Positions 52,568 to 61,416 of a DNA stretch of 64,000 bases are shown here, piece after piece; within the stretch, counting starts at the first letter, position 1; each line of letters starts with the position of its first letter. This DNA comes from Oscillospiraceae bacterium (GTDB lineage Bacteria > Bacillota > Clostridia > Oscillospirales > Oscillospiraceae). Both the position numbers and the translations under genes were made by a program. The notes beneath the pieces are model-generated. The model saw nothing but the letters and a program-made list of their open reading frames with translations. It searched no databases and had not been told where the DNA came from. Location of the stretch: assembly GCA_017432615.1 (NCBI GenBank), contig JAFRIV010000023.1:47403-111402 (forward strand). Reading direction: 5' to 3'.

Positions 52568-54265
52568 TCAGATTTTGTGAATACGCGGCTTCAGAATTAT
52601 ATTCACAGCAAAGTTAATTACCGCGATAGCAATCAATATCACAACGATCATTAATGTCACAAACGCTGCCGCATCAGAATATTTGCTGATTTCAAACAAT
52701 CCGAATATTTTGGATGTGGCAAGCGGCCATTTTGGAGAGACAAGAAACACCACGGTACTTACAGCGGTTACACTTCTCACGAAAGAAAAAACAATTCCTG
52801 TGAAAAAAGGCTGTTTCAGTAACGGGAGTGTGATTCTCCTGAAAGTTGTTCCTGCACTTGCCCCGAGGATTGTTGAAGCTTCTTCAATAGACTGATCGAT
52901 CTGCAGAAGAGTCGAAGATCCGGATTCAATGGCTACAGAGATGTTTCTGAAAACGAAAGCGGCAATAAGGATTGTTGCTGTGCCGGTAAGGAGGATCGGT
53001 TTTGTGTTGAAAGCACTGATATATCCAATACCCAGAACGGTACCGGGGATTGCAAAAGTCAGAAGAGAGGATACTTTCATAATTCCTCTTCCGGGGAATC
53101 TTTTCCTTGAAGTCAGATAAGCGATTCCAATTCCGAGAATACCGGTAATAGGGGCTGCGATGCACGCCAGGGTAAGCGATTTCCTCAGGGCATCTTTTCC
53201 GTATCCCCATACATATTTGAAATGAGAAAATCCCAGAGTATAGTCTACTCCCCACGTTTTGCAGAAAGCACCGACAAATACTGTGCCGTAAAGCAGCAAT
53301 ATGAAAAGAACTACCACTGAGCAGAACAACAGCAGCGGAGGGATCGCTCCGTTATTCATTCTGCGGGTTTTTTGCGTCGGTTTTCCGGTGACAGTAACAA
53401 AGCTTTTATGTCCAAGCCAGTATCTCTGAAGCATAAAGGCACAGACTGTCGGCAGCATCAGCATAAGCGCAAGGGCTGCACCGCCATTAAAATCATAGAG
53501 ACCTGTTATGATTCGATAGGCTTCTGTTGCAAGAACGGCATAATCTCCGCCAATTACTGCCGGATTTGAGAAATCCTCCAGTGACTGGACAAAAGTAAGC
53601 AAAAAAGCACTTATAACACCAGGCATGGAAAGCGGGAATGTCACTGTCCGGAAAGTATGCCAATTGCTTGCACCGGCATTTAATGCGGCATCTTCCACGG
53701 ACGAATCAATGGCACCTAAGATCCCTGACAGGGTCATAAAGGCGACAGGGAAGTAGGAGATGACCTGAATCAGGATAAGACTGTGCATTCCATAAACATT
53801 ATGATTTTTAATACCCAGCAGACCTCTTGTAATCAGACCCTGACGGCCGAATAAAAAAATAACGGCCAGTGCAAGAATAAAAGGAGGTGAAACAATGGGG
53901 AGCTGAATAATCAGATTAAAAAACTTTTTTCCCGGCAGATCCGTTCTGTTCAGTGCATAAGCAAAAATATAGGCAACAAAAGTAGCCAGAAAGGCAACCG
54001 TTATGGCAAGCTTCAAGCTGTTGAAAAAAGTAATCCTATAGCTTAGGGATGTAAAAACATTGATCAGGTTTGCAACCGTAAGGTGGCCGGCCTGATCTGT
54101 CAGGCTCAGCTTTGCAATTTTGTAAAGTGGAAAAAGAATAAAAATGACCAGCGAGGTTAGAATCAAGAGGATCGTAATAGATAACACAGGCTGACGGATC
54201 AGCATACGCATCTCCTGCAGCGTCGTACTCCGCCTTTTAAGAAGTGGTTTTCCCTGCTCAGGCAT
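52568..54265 (-). CDS. ABC transporter permease with two fused domains (FbpB/AfuB-like)
   Basis: A 565-residue permease with about 12 membrane segments. Two BPD_transp_1 domains each carry an EAA loop: EDAALNAGASNWHTFRTVTFPLSMPG in the first half and EEASTILGASAGTTFRRITLPLLK in the second. This fused form is usual in the Fbp/Afu group. The start follows AAGGAGACTGTCAAT. A terminator-like hairpin separates it from the binding-protein gene (54297-54326), so the receptor will be made in excess. Confidence 0.93.
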   Translation of the reverse strand: MPEQGKPLLKRRSTTLQEMRMLIRQPVLSITILLILTSLVIFILFPLYKIAKLSLTDQAGHLTVANLINVFTSLSYRITFFNSLKLAITVAFLATFVAYIFAYALNRTDLPGKKFFNLIIQLPIVSPPFILALAVIFLFGRQGLITRGLLGIKNHNVYGMHSLILIQVISYFPVAFMTLSGILGAIDSSVEDAALNAGASNWHTFRTVTFPLSMPGVISAFLLTFVQSLEDFSNPAVIGGDYAVLATEAYRIITGLYDFNGGAALALMLMLPTVCAFMLQRYWLGHKSFVTVTGKPTQKTRRMNNGAIPPLLLFCSVVVLFILLLYGTVFVGAFCKTWGVDYTLGFSHFKYVWGYGKDALRKSLTLACIAAPITGILGIGIAYLTSRKRFPGRGIMKVSSLLTFAIPGTVLGIGYISAFNTKPILLTGTATILIAAFVFRNISVAIESGSSTLLQIDQSIEEASTILGASAGTTFRRITLPLLKQPFFTGIVFSFVRSVTAVSTVVFLVSPKWPLATSKIFGLFEISKYSDAAAFVTLMIVVILIAIAVINFAVNIILKPRIHKI

Positions 54266-54282
54266 ATTGACAGTCTCCTTCT

Positions 54283-54326
54283 CTCAAAAATAAAAAGTTC
54301 TGCCGATTGCAATGAATCGGCAGAAC
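54283..54326 (-). terminator. Intercistronic attenuating terminator between receptor and permease genes
   Basis: GTTCTGCCGATT (54297-54308) and AATCGGCAGAAC (54315-54326) form a perfect 12-bp stem. On the minus strand it is followed by TTTTTATTTTT. Confidence 0.85.
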
Positions 54327-54342
54327 CCGGATAAACTGATTT

Positions 54343-55365
54343 TTATTTGAGAGCTGCCGCGTTGTCAATTTTATCCATGAATTCTTTGATCAGATCACTC
54401 TGAATGGCTGCGGCTGCAACTTTATCACAGGCAAAAGCCTTGACATCGCTAATAGCTTTCATACCTTCTGCTGCTGTTGCATTTACATTTACCGGGCAAC
54501 GGCAGGCACCGGATTCTATGTACTGATTCTGGCCGCGCTCAGAAATCATCCAGTCGATGAAGGCTTTGGCATTTTCCGCTTCATCAGCAGGACCGTTTTT
54601 AACGATTGCTGCGCAGTTTACGTCAACAAAAGTGGTTTCCGGGTATACAATGCTGACATCATAGCCCTGATTCTTGTACTTCAGTGCATCGGAGTCAAGC
54701 GTCAGTGCCACTGCCGCTTCGCCAAGACAAACAGCTGCCGGACCTGCAGAGCTGGCTTTGTTGAAGTACGGAAGGATATCTTTCAGCTGCTCGAAGTATT
54801 CCCAGCATCCTTCTTCGCCCTTATACTGATACATGTTTACCAGCATACTGGATGCGACACCGGAAGAAGAGGGGTGTGCCATCATGACCATGCCCTTCAG
54901 GCTCGGATCGAGAAGTGCTTCCCAGCTGTCCGGAACAGTGGCATTCTCTTCTTCAAACCACTCATTGTTGACCAGGAAAACGTGGGCTGCTACAGTTACC
55001 GGCGTCCAGAATCCGTCAGGATCGTGAAATTCTTCGGGAACTTCCGCCAGGACCGGGGATTCATATTTCTCCAGGAGGCCCTGCTGGGCGGCACCTGTTG
55101 CGAGCATGCAGTTTCCTCCGCAAATAACACTTGCCTGCGGATTATCCTTTTCTGCAATCAGGCGGGCAATAATATCTCCGGCTGACATGCGGACGTAGTT
55201 GATCTGAATGCCGGTGTCCTGTTTGAAAGCTTCAACGTAGGTTGGGATTTCATCGTCAGTAAACGCAAAGTAGATGGTGAGTTCTTTTGACCCATCTGCA
55301 AATGCTCCGCTGCAAATACTGAGGATGATTGCGAGTACAAAGACGAGTGACAACAGTTTTTTCAT
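54343..55365 (-). CDS. ABC transporter extracellular solute-binding protein (FbpA/AfuA-like)
   Basis: A 340-residue receptor with a signal peptide (ends SGAFADGSKE) and the family-1-like fold. ELTIYFAFTDDEIPTYVEAFKQDTGIQINYV is the N-terminal domain, and GVASSMLVNMYQYKGEEGCWEYF and FNKASSAGPAAVCLGEAAVALT follow. In this group receptors bind iron(III), phosphonates or hexose phosphates. The linked phosphatase and RbsD favour a phosphorylated sugar, which is inference. Promoter on the minus strand: TTGACA (55527-55522), 17 nt, TATTAT (55504-55499). Confidence 0.9.
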   Translation of the reverse strand: MKKLLSLVFVLAIILSICSGAFADGSKELTIYFAFTDDEIPTYVEAFKQDTGIQINYVRMSAGDIIARLIAEKDNPQASVICGGNCMLATGAAQQGLLEKYESPVLAEVPEEFHDPDGFWTPVTVAAHVFLVNNEWFEEENATVPDSWEALLDPSLKGMVMMAHPSSSGVASSMLVNMYQYKGEEGCWEYFEQLKDILPYFNKASSAGPAAVCLGEAAVALTLDSDALKYKNQGYDVSIVYPETTFVDVNCAAIVKNGPADEAENAKAFIDWMISERGQNQYIESGACRCPVNVNATAAEGMKAISDVKAFACDKVAAAAIQSDLIKEFMDKIDNAAALK

Positions 55366-55442
55366 GATTTTTCCTTCTTTCTTTGTTTTTTTATCAGACA
55401 GCCTGCGGCTGTAGATTACAGAATATGGAGGACTATTTATAA

Positions 55443-55606
55443 TTAAAACGCTTTAATAATTAAAAAATAAAAAAGAATGAATATTCTCCTTCACCGTTAT
55501 AATAGCCAAATTTTGACAGTTTGTCAATGATAATTTCTTGAAAATTTGTTTACAAAAACAATCTTTGACAAAAAATTTTTTTCATGATATCATTTAATCG
55601 TTTTAT
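55443..55606. promoter_or_regulatory. Divergent promoters and LacI-type operators between the ABC operon and its regulator
   Basis: Minus-strand promoter: TTGACA (55527-55522) and TATTAT (55504-55499), 17-nt spacing. Plus-strand promoter: TTGACA (55565-55570) and TATCAT (55588-55593), 17-nt spacing. TTAAAACGCTTTAA (55443-55456) is a near-palindrome with a central CG, typical of LacI-family operators, and lies downstream of the ABC start site. A weaker CG-centred site is at 55593-55606, over the lacI start site. Confidence 0.65.
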
Positions 55607-55632
55607 TATTGCTGTATTGAGGAACAGAAATT

Positions 55633-56652
55633 ATGAGAACCACTATAAAAGATGTTGCCAGAGAAGCCGGAGTTTCCCCGGCAACGGTATCTCTCGTTTT
55701 GAATAACAGTTCCCTTCCGATTTCAAGTGAGACGAAAAATCGCGTCCTGCAGGCAGCAAACAGGCTGAATTACAGGCCGAACATGCTTGCAGTCAGTCTG
55801 GCTACGAAACGGTCCAGTTCTATTGGCCTGATTTTGCCGGATGTCGGCAATCCGTTTTTCTCCTCCATCTCCAAACATATTCAACAGGCAGCAATGAAAA
55901 ACAATTATGCGGTTGTTGCCTGCAGTACAGATGATGATTGTACAAGCACCTGCAATTATCTGCGCTTTTTTTCCGATCGCGGCGTTGACGGCATTATACT
56001 GACGCAATCGGACTTCCAGTCAGAGGAGGAGACGGCAACGCTCCTCAGTGTGATAGAGGACATTCAGATCCCGATCGTTCTGATCGACCGAGTGTATGAA
56101 ACATCCCATTTGCCGGCAGTTCTGGTAGATCAGGAAAAAGCGGGATATCTCGCGACGCAGGATCTCCTTGAAGCCGGACACAGGCGAATCGGCTGTGTAA
56201 CCGGGCCTCTTGGAATCTACGGGACAAGAAAAAGACTGGAAGGATATCAAAAAGCTCTTTCAGAATATGATCTCCAATATGACCCTTCTTTAATCTTTGA
56301 GGGGAAATATGATATTCAGACCGGGATAGCCTCGGTCCCTTATCTGTTAGGAAAGAAAGTAACCGGCGTATTTTGCTTTGCTGATTATATTGCGACCGGT
56401 TTATATCAGGGTATACGTAATCTCGGCAGGAAAATCCCGGAAGATTTGTCTGTAGTCAGCATTGACGATACGATTCTTGCAGAGGCTGTACAGCCCTCGC
56501 TGACCTCTGTTGCGCAGCCGATAGAAGCGATTGCGGCTGCCGCAGTGGAAACACTGATTCAAATTATCAACAGCGGCGGAAAAAGCAGCCCCAAAATTCA
56601 AACGTTGGAGCCTGCTTTAAAAGTTCGGGCGAGCGTAAAAAATATAACTTAG
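55633..56652 (+). CDS. LacI family transcriptional regulator
   Basis: A 339-residue regulator. The N-terminal HTH (TIKDVAREAGVSPATVSLVLNN) and hinge helix (SSETKNRVLQAANRLNYRPN) precede a periplasmic-binding-protein-like effector domain (from about 60, SIGLILPDVGNPFFSSISKHIQQA; FCFADYIATGLYQG near 245). It is divergent from the ABC-phosphatase-RbsD operon and probably represses it until the sugar or its phosphate is present. It also has an operator-like site over its own start site. Confidence 0.92.
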   Translation: MRTTIKDVAREAGVSPATVSLVLNNSSLPISSETKNRVLQAANRLNYRPNMLAVSLATKRSSSIGLILPDVGNPFFSSISKHIQQAAMKNNYAVVACSTDDDCTSTCNYLRFFSDRGVDGIILTQSDFQSEEETATLLSVIEDIQIPIVLIDRVYETSHLPAVLVDQEKAGYLATQDLLEAGHRRIGCVTGPLGIYGTRKRLEGYQKALSEYDLQYDPSLIFEGKYDIQTGIASVPYLLGKKVTGVFCFADYIATGLYQGIRNLGRKIPEDLSVVSIDDTILAEAVQPSLTSVAQPIEAIAAAAVETLIQIINSGGKSSPKIQTLEPALKVRASVKNIT

Positions 56653-56658
56653 CAAATG

Positions 56659-56690
56659 CGGTACAAAATACACAAAATTCCGAAAAAGGG
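56659..56690. repeat. Dispersed hairpin repeat, half copy E
   Basis: CGGTACAAAATACACAAAAT then TCCGAAAAAGGG matches the left arm and loop start of copy D, but no right arm follows. It sits 7 nt after the lacI stop. Confidence 0.6.
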
Positions 56691-56725
56691 CCTGCTGAAG
56701 GTACAGGATAAAAGAGAGGTCCGAA

Positions 56726-57262
56726 ATGATTTATACAAATGATTATGAATCCCCTTTGGGAAACATTTTGCTTGCCGGGGATGAACAGGGATTGACGGGG
56801 CTTTGGTTTACGGAAGGCGGCAGGTATATTGGGCTTGGGCTGAAAAAAGGAGCCGATCGGCGCGAAACGGACTATTTTGATCAGGCGAAAAAATGGCTGG
56901 ATATTTATTTTTCAGGCCACGATCCGGGGTTCTTCCCGCAAATCCATTTGACAGGCTCCACTTTCCGCAACCGTGTCGGAGAGATCATGTGCGAGATCCC
57001 TTTTGGAAAAACAGTCACGTACGGTTGGATCGCCGGCCAAATTGCAAAGGAGCGCGGGCTTGAAAAAATGTCCGCACAAGCCGTCGGCGGTGCAGTCGGC
57101 CATAATCCGATCTGCATCATCGTGCCGTGCCACCGGGTAGTCGGAGCAAGCGGGAGCCTGACCGGATACGGCGGGGGTATCTTGCGAAAAAAAGCCCTTC
57201 TCAAGCTGGAAGGGAACGATATGAGCCGGTTTACAACCCCGACTCAGGGCACTGCGCTTTAA
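56726..57262 (+). CDS. ogt: Methylated-DNA-protein cysteine methyltransferase
   Basis: A 178-residue DNA repair protein that removes methyl groups from O6-methylguanine onto its own cysteine. The active-site motif IVPCHRVVGASG is intact, preceded by the helix-turn-helix SAQAVGGAVGHNP and the Tyr-region TVTYGWIAGQIA. It is a full-length single-domain enzyme. The start follows AGAGGTCCGAA. Not linked in function to its neighbours. Confidence 0.94.
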   Translation: MIYTNDYESPLGNILLAGDEQGLTGLWFTEGGRYIGLGLKKGADRRETDYFDQAKKWLDIYFSGHDPGFFPQIHLTGSTFRNRVGEIMCEIPFGKTVTYGWIAGQIAKERGLEKMSAQAVGGAVGHNPICIIVPCHRVVGASGSLTGYGGGILRKKALLKLEGNDMSRFTTPTQGTAL

Positions 57263-57435
57263 ATCCCGCATTTTCAAGAGGATACCCGGCGATGTTCGCC
57301 CGAATTCGTTGACAAGCGATCTCGATGCATATTAAAATAAGGTAGGTTTTTAGCGTGCTTCAGAGGCTTCCGGGAGGGCAGACCATGGCTGTAAGCCTCA
57401 GAAAACGGAGAGGTAAGAATGGTGGAGAAAGAGTT

Positions 57436-58503
57436 ATGAACAAACAGGATTATCGTATGGTTGTGTTTTTTCTTATTCTGACGTTGTTTCTCGCCGGCTG
57501 TCCGGCATCTGCTGAGACGGCTATGGAACCAGCGGTCCTCCGCTTTTCCTCTTTTTCCGGAGGAGGATACGAGTACTCTGTTGAAGTGGACGATCCCACA
57601 ATCGTCAAATGCGAAGCGCAATATGAATTTGAGGCGCATGCCGAAGAAATCGACGGTGCGGCTTATGATTATATTGTCTCCTTTTCAGGGCTTAAGCCGG
57701 GAACCACGACCGCCGCGATTTACGGGCGTTCCCCCATTTTGGACAACGAAAACCGCATCTACACGGTCTCCGTGGATGAGGCGCTTCATGTTACGCTGTC
57801 ACCGGTCCGGGCACTGTCCACATTCTATGTGCACCGTAACGGGGAGATCCGATACGACTCCTATCAGATCACGCTGGGTCCGGATGGCTACCAGGTGTCC
57901 GTAAACGAAGAACAAGAGCAGCCTGTCAGCGCAGACGATATCAATGCCATCATGAACGTGATCGATACCTACAATGTGGCTTCGTGGGACGGATTCAGTG
58001 AATCCAGGAGCTTTGTTCTGGATGGAGAGGGATTTTGGCTTGACATTACCCTGACTGACGGAACTGAAGTCCATGCCCGCGGGGATAACGCTTTCCCGGA
58101 ACACTACTTTGAAGTGATAGGAGAGATCTGGGATATCCTGGTTCAGATGACGGAGGAAAATACCGGCATGAAGCTATATATCGGAGAGACCCCGGTTCCT
58201 GTGACCTGGGAGAAGAATGCTTCTGCGGAAGCATTGAGAGAACTGCTCCCGCTGAGCGTTCCGATGTCCATGTACGGGGGCTTTGAACAGGTCGGACCCA
58301 TCGGGCAGAGCATTGTGCGGGACGATGAGCAAACGATTACGGACAGCGGAGACATCGTTCTCTATTCCGGCAATCAAATCGTGATTTTCTACGGCTCCAA
58401 CTCCTGGGCATACACAAGGCTGGGGCATGTGAATCTCGCCCGGCAGGAAATGACCGACCTGCTCAGCCATGGGGATGTGACGATCACGATCACGGCGGAT
58501 TGA
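57436..58503 (+). CDS. Lipoprotein with C-terminal cyclophilin-like domain
   Basis: A 355-residue exported lipoprotein: the lipobox LFLAGC lies at about 20. A beta-rich middle domain (about 35-235) is unassigned. The C-terminus (about 240-355) has MKLYIGETPVPVTWEKN, YGGFEQVGPIGQSI and DIVLYSGNQIVIFYGSNSWAYTRLG, the pattern of the small cyclophilin-like domain family. That family is not known to have classical prolyl isomerase activity. The start at 57436 follows GGAGAAAGAGTT. Function unknown; it would sit on the outer face of the membrane. Confidence 0.72.
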   Translation: MNKQDYRMVVFFLILTLFLAGCPASAETAMEPAVLRFSSFSGGGYEYSVEVDDPTIVKCEAQYEFEAHAEEIDGAAYDYIVSFSGLKPGTTTAAIYGRSPILDNENRIYTVSVDEALHVTLSPVRALSTFYVHRNGEIRYDSYQITLGPDGYQVSVNEEQEQPVSADDINAIMNVIDTYNVASWDGFSESRSFVLDGEGFWLDITLTDGTEVHARGDNAFPEHYFEVIGEIWDILVQMTEENTGMKLYIGETPVPVTWEKNASAEALRELLPLSVPMSMYGGFEQVGPIGQSIVRDDEQTITDSGDIVLYSGNQIVIFYGSNSWAYTRLGHVNLARQEMTDLLSHGDVTITITAD

Positions 58504-58688
58504 GCAGGAAACCCGCTGTCATTAATTATTCCAATCGCAGTCAGCAGGAGAAAGAGCTGACGGATGGAGCGGATCCTTCCTGGTATTTTGCTGTTTGGTA
58601 TTTTCCTTGCTTTTTCAGGGGAATCATGATATAGTAGCACGCACTGTTTTCGGGAAGCATCCCCTGAATGCAGGACATCAAACTGATC

Positions 58689-58730
58689 CGTGAGTTCGAA
58701 ACCATCCTCACGTAAAACAAAACTAAGGAG
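58689..58730 (+). promoter_or_regulatory. Candidate preQ1-I riboswitch upstream of queT
   Basis: CGTGAG (58689-58694) pairs with CTCACG (58707-58712) around the loop TTCGAAACCATC. An A-rich tail TAAAACAAAACTAAGGAG follows and overlaps the ribosome site. The size, stem, loop and tail match the small preQ1 class I layout, and the gene downstream is a queuosine-precursor transporter. The loop does not match the consensus at every position. Confidence 0.5.
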
Positions 58731-58741
58731 AAAACCAGGGA

Positions 58742-59230
58742 ATGACCAACAAAAAAACACTGCTTCTGGCGCAGGCTGCCATAATTGCCGCCATGTATGT
58801 AGCACTCACTTATGCGTTTGCGCCCATCTCGTTTAAAGAAGTCCAGGTGCGGATCTCCGAAGCCTTGACGATTCTGCCGGTGTTCACGCCGGCGGCGATC
58901 CCGGGGCTGTTCATCGGCTGTGTGATTGGAAACTTTTTTGGCGGGGCCATTTTGCCGGATATCCTTTTCGGCAGCCTTGCTACACTGGCTGGGGCATTTT
59001 TTACCTGGAAGCTGCGCAATGCAACCCCCTTCCTCGCCCCTGTCCCGCCGATCATTGCCAATATGCTGGTGGTGCCGTTTGTGCTTAGGTATGCCTACGG
59101 TGTGCCGCTGCCGATCCCGCTGATGATGCTGACGGTCGGTTTGGGTGAAGTGATTTCCTGCGGCGTGCTGGGAATGCTGCTCTATTTTGCCCTGCGCAGC
59201 CACAAAGAAGTAATTTTCAGAAACTTATGA
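58742..59230 (+). CDS. queT: QueT family queuosine-precursor ECF S component
   Basis: A 162-residue membrane protein with five to six helices. ALTYAFAPISFKEVQVRISEALTILPVFTPAAIPGLFIGCVIGNFFGGAILPDILFGSLATLAGAF-type blocks (near 20-85) identify QueT. It would import preQ1 or a queuosine precursor using the shared ECF module. The start follows AAGGAG. It overlaps the patatin gene by 4 nt. Confidence 0.92.
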   Translation: MTNKKTLLLAQAAIIAAMYVALTYAFAPISFKEVQVRISEALTILPVFTPAAIPGLFIGCVIGNFFGGAILPDILFGSLATLAGAFFTWKLRNATPFLAPVPPIIANMLVVPFVLRYAYGVPLPIPLMMLTVGLGEVISCGVLGMLLYFALRSHKEVIFRNL

Positions 59231-60072
59231 AAAAAGGGCTTGTTCTGGAAGGCGGTGCGATGCGCGGCCTGTTTTCCTGCGGTGTGCTGGACGTGCTTTT
59301 GGAAAACGGCATCTCGTTTGACGGCGCGGCGGGTATTTCCGCCGGGGCGGTTTTCGGATGCAATTTTAAGTCCAGACAGATCGGACGGGCAATCCGGTAT
59401 AATAAAAAATACTGCAGGGATGCCAGATACTGCAGTATTCGCTCTCTCCTGACAACAGGAGATCTGTACGGGGCTGACTTCTGCTACCGCGTTCTTCCGA
59501 ATGAGCTGGATGTATTTGACAGAGAAACGTTTGCGGCTAATCCGCTTGCTTTCTATATCGGCGCGACGAGCGTGAAAACCGGAAAGCCGGCCTATCATCT
59601 TTGCAAAGACGGTGGAGAAGAGGATCTTTTATGGATGCAGGCCTCTGCCTCCATGCCGATCGTGTCGAGGCCGGTGAAGATCGGAGAAGACAGCTATCTG
59701 GACGGCGGGATCTCCGATGCGGTGCCATACCGTTTCCTGGAAAAACAGGGATATACTCGCAATGTGATTCTTCTTACACAGCCAAAGGGCTATCGGAAAC
59801 AGAAAAGCGCCTCTTCGGGGATCATGCAGTTTCTGCTGCGCAGGCAGCCCATGATTGCCCGGGCGATGAAAATACGGCATGAAATGTATAATCACCAGAT
59901 GGATGAAATCGATGCAAGAGAGCAGAGCGGAGAAAATCTTGTGATCCGTCCCGGCAGGGCTCTGGGGATCCGACGCACGGAAAATGATCCCAAGGAGTTG
60001 GAGCGCGTTTATCAGATGGGCCGGCAGACCGGGATCGATCAGCTGGAAGCCGTCAGGCGCTTCCTGACATAA
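59227..60072 (+). CDS. Patatin-like phospholipase family protein
   Basis: A 281-residue alpha/beta hydrolase of the patatin type. The oxyanion region is LEGGAMRGLFSCGVLDVLL. The nucleophile Ser lies in GISAGAVFG (GxSxG), and the catalytic Asp in DGGISDAVPY. Patatins hydrolyse acyl lipids in the cytoplasm or at the membrane. It is translationally coupled to queT (ATGA), and a bidirectional terminator follows. No link with queuosine is known. Confidence 0.92.
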   Translation: MKKGLVLEGGAMRGLFSCGVLDVLLENGISFDGAAGISAGAVFGCNFKSRQIGRAIRYNKKYCRDARYCSIRSLLTTGDLYGADFCYRVLPNELDVFDRETFAANPLAFYIGATSVKTGKPAYHLCKDGGEEDLLWMQASASMPIVSRPVKIGEDSYLDGGISDAVPYRFLEKQGYTRNVILLTQPKGYRKQKSASSGIMQFLLRRQPMIARAMKIRHEMYNHQMDEIDAREQSGENLVIRPGRALGIRRTENDPKELERVYQMGRQTGIDQLEAVRRFLT

Positions 60073-60091
60073 AGAATTGCAGATATGAGAA

Positions 60092-60122
60092 AACCCGGAG
60101 CCGATAAGTGCTCCGGGTTATT
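60092..60122. terminator. Bidirectional terminator after the patatin gene
   Basis: AACCCGGAGC (60092-60101) and GCTCCGGGTT (60110-60119) form a perfect 10-bp stem between convergent genes. Confidence 0.75.
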
Positions 60123-60168
60123 CATGGAATAATCTTCAGAAAGACAGATTTTTTTGAGAAAGATAAGA

Positions 60169-61365
60169 TTATGCTTTCTGTGCCCTGGCACGCTCGGCGG
60201 CTTCGGCACGTTCCTTACAGACTTCTTCCCATTTCTTATGGCCGTCCATAAGGGCAGAGAGCTTTTTCATTTCTTCCGGGATGTTGATCTTCTGCGGGCA
60301 GGCGCGTACACACTGGCCGCAGCCGATACAGGCGCCTGCGTTTTTATCACTGCCAAGCCCGGTGTAGCGGGCGACGGTGTTAAACCCGGGGTTAAAGGCC
60401 ATATCATTGGCCATCCCCAGCAGGGTGGGGATATTCAGCTTCTTCGGGCAGCCGGCGCAGCAGTAACGGCAGCCGGTGCAGGGAATAAAGCCGGCAAGCT
60501 GTGCAGCAATTTCGCCGAGAAGGGCAAGTTCTTCTTTGTTGAGAGGCTTGTCGGAGGAGAAGGTCTTCAAATTGTCTTCCATCTGCGCCAGGCTGGACAT
60601 CCCGCTTAAAATCATGGTGGGATGCGGAACGGTCCGCAGCCAGCGGAAAGCCCAGGAAGGAATGCTCTCATCCGGCCGCAGGGCACGCATTTTTGCCTCG
60701 GTCTCTGCATTAAATGATGCCAGCTTGCCGCCGCGCACCGGCTCCATCACCCAGATGGGAATACCGGCGCTTCGCAGGATCTCACATTTGCGGCTGGCCT
60801 CCTGCAAGGTCCAGTCAAGATAGTTGAGCTGGATCTGACAGAATTCCAGAGAGCTGCCGTAGAGGGAAAGAAACTGTTCCAGCGCTTCGGGACCGGCGTG
60901 GCAGGAAAAACCGAGGTGACGGATGCGGCCCTTTTCTTTTTGCTCAAGAAAATAGTCCATGAAATGATTGTCCGGATTGCCGTAGTAAAACATGGAATTT
61001 TCATTGACGTTGTGAAGCAGATAGAAATCAAAATAGTCTACGCCGCATCGCTGCAGCTGCTCTTCAAAGACTTCCTCCGGAAGAAGAGGTTTCACCCCGC
61101 GTACATTTTGATGCCCGGGGAATTTATCGGCAAGGTTCCAGCTTTCTCTGGGATAACGGGACAGGGATTTTCCGAGAAATACTTCGGAAAGACCGCCGTG
61201 GTAGGGATGGGCTGTGTCGTAATAATTGATGCCGGAAGCCATGGCAAGATCGATCATCGCGTCAAGCTGAGCGCCGTCGATGGATCCGTCCGGCAAAAGA
61301 GGCAGACGCATTGCTCCAAATCCGAGAGCGGAGAGTTTCAGATCCTGAAAATCATTGTACAGCAT
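60169..61365 (-). CDS. Aldo/keto reductase with C-terminal 4Fe-4S ferredoxin domain
   Basis: A 398-residue protein. An N-terminal AKR barrel (about 1-270) carries INYYDTAHPYHGG and LADKFPGH (the Asp, Tyr and Lys of the catalytic set) and DFYLLHNV (the His region). A C-terminal domain (about 290-375) binds two iron-sulfur clusters: CTGCRYCCAGCP and CIGCGQCVRACP. This fused form is common in Clostridia and presumably couples ferredoxin to reduction of an aldehyde or ketone. The start at 61365 follows AAAGGAGCCCCC. Confidence 0.92.
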   Translation of the reverse strand: MLYNDFQDLKLSALGFGAMRLPLLPDGSIDGAQLDAMIDLAMASGINYYDTAHPYHGGLSEVFLGKSLSRYPRESWNLADKFPGHQNVRGVKPLLPEEVFEEQLQRCGVDYFDFYLLHNVNENSMFYYGNPDNHFMDYFLEQKEKGRIRHLGFSCHAGPEALEQFLSLYGSSLEFCQIQLNYLDWTLQEASRKCEILRSAGIPIWVMEPVRGGKLASFNAETEAKMRALRPDESIPSWAFRWLRTVPHPTMILSGMSSLAQMEDNLKTFSSDKPLNKEELALLGEIAAQLAGFIPCTGCRYCCAGCPKKLNIPTLLGMANDMAFNPGFNTVARYTGLGSDKNAGACIGCGQCVRACPQKINIPEEMKKLSALMDGHKKWEEVCKERAEAAERARAQKA

Positions 61366-61416
61366 GGGGGCTCCTTTCATAATAATGGTAAAATTAGACG
61401 GGACGGGATCAGGGCG

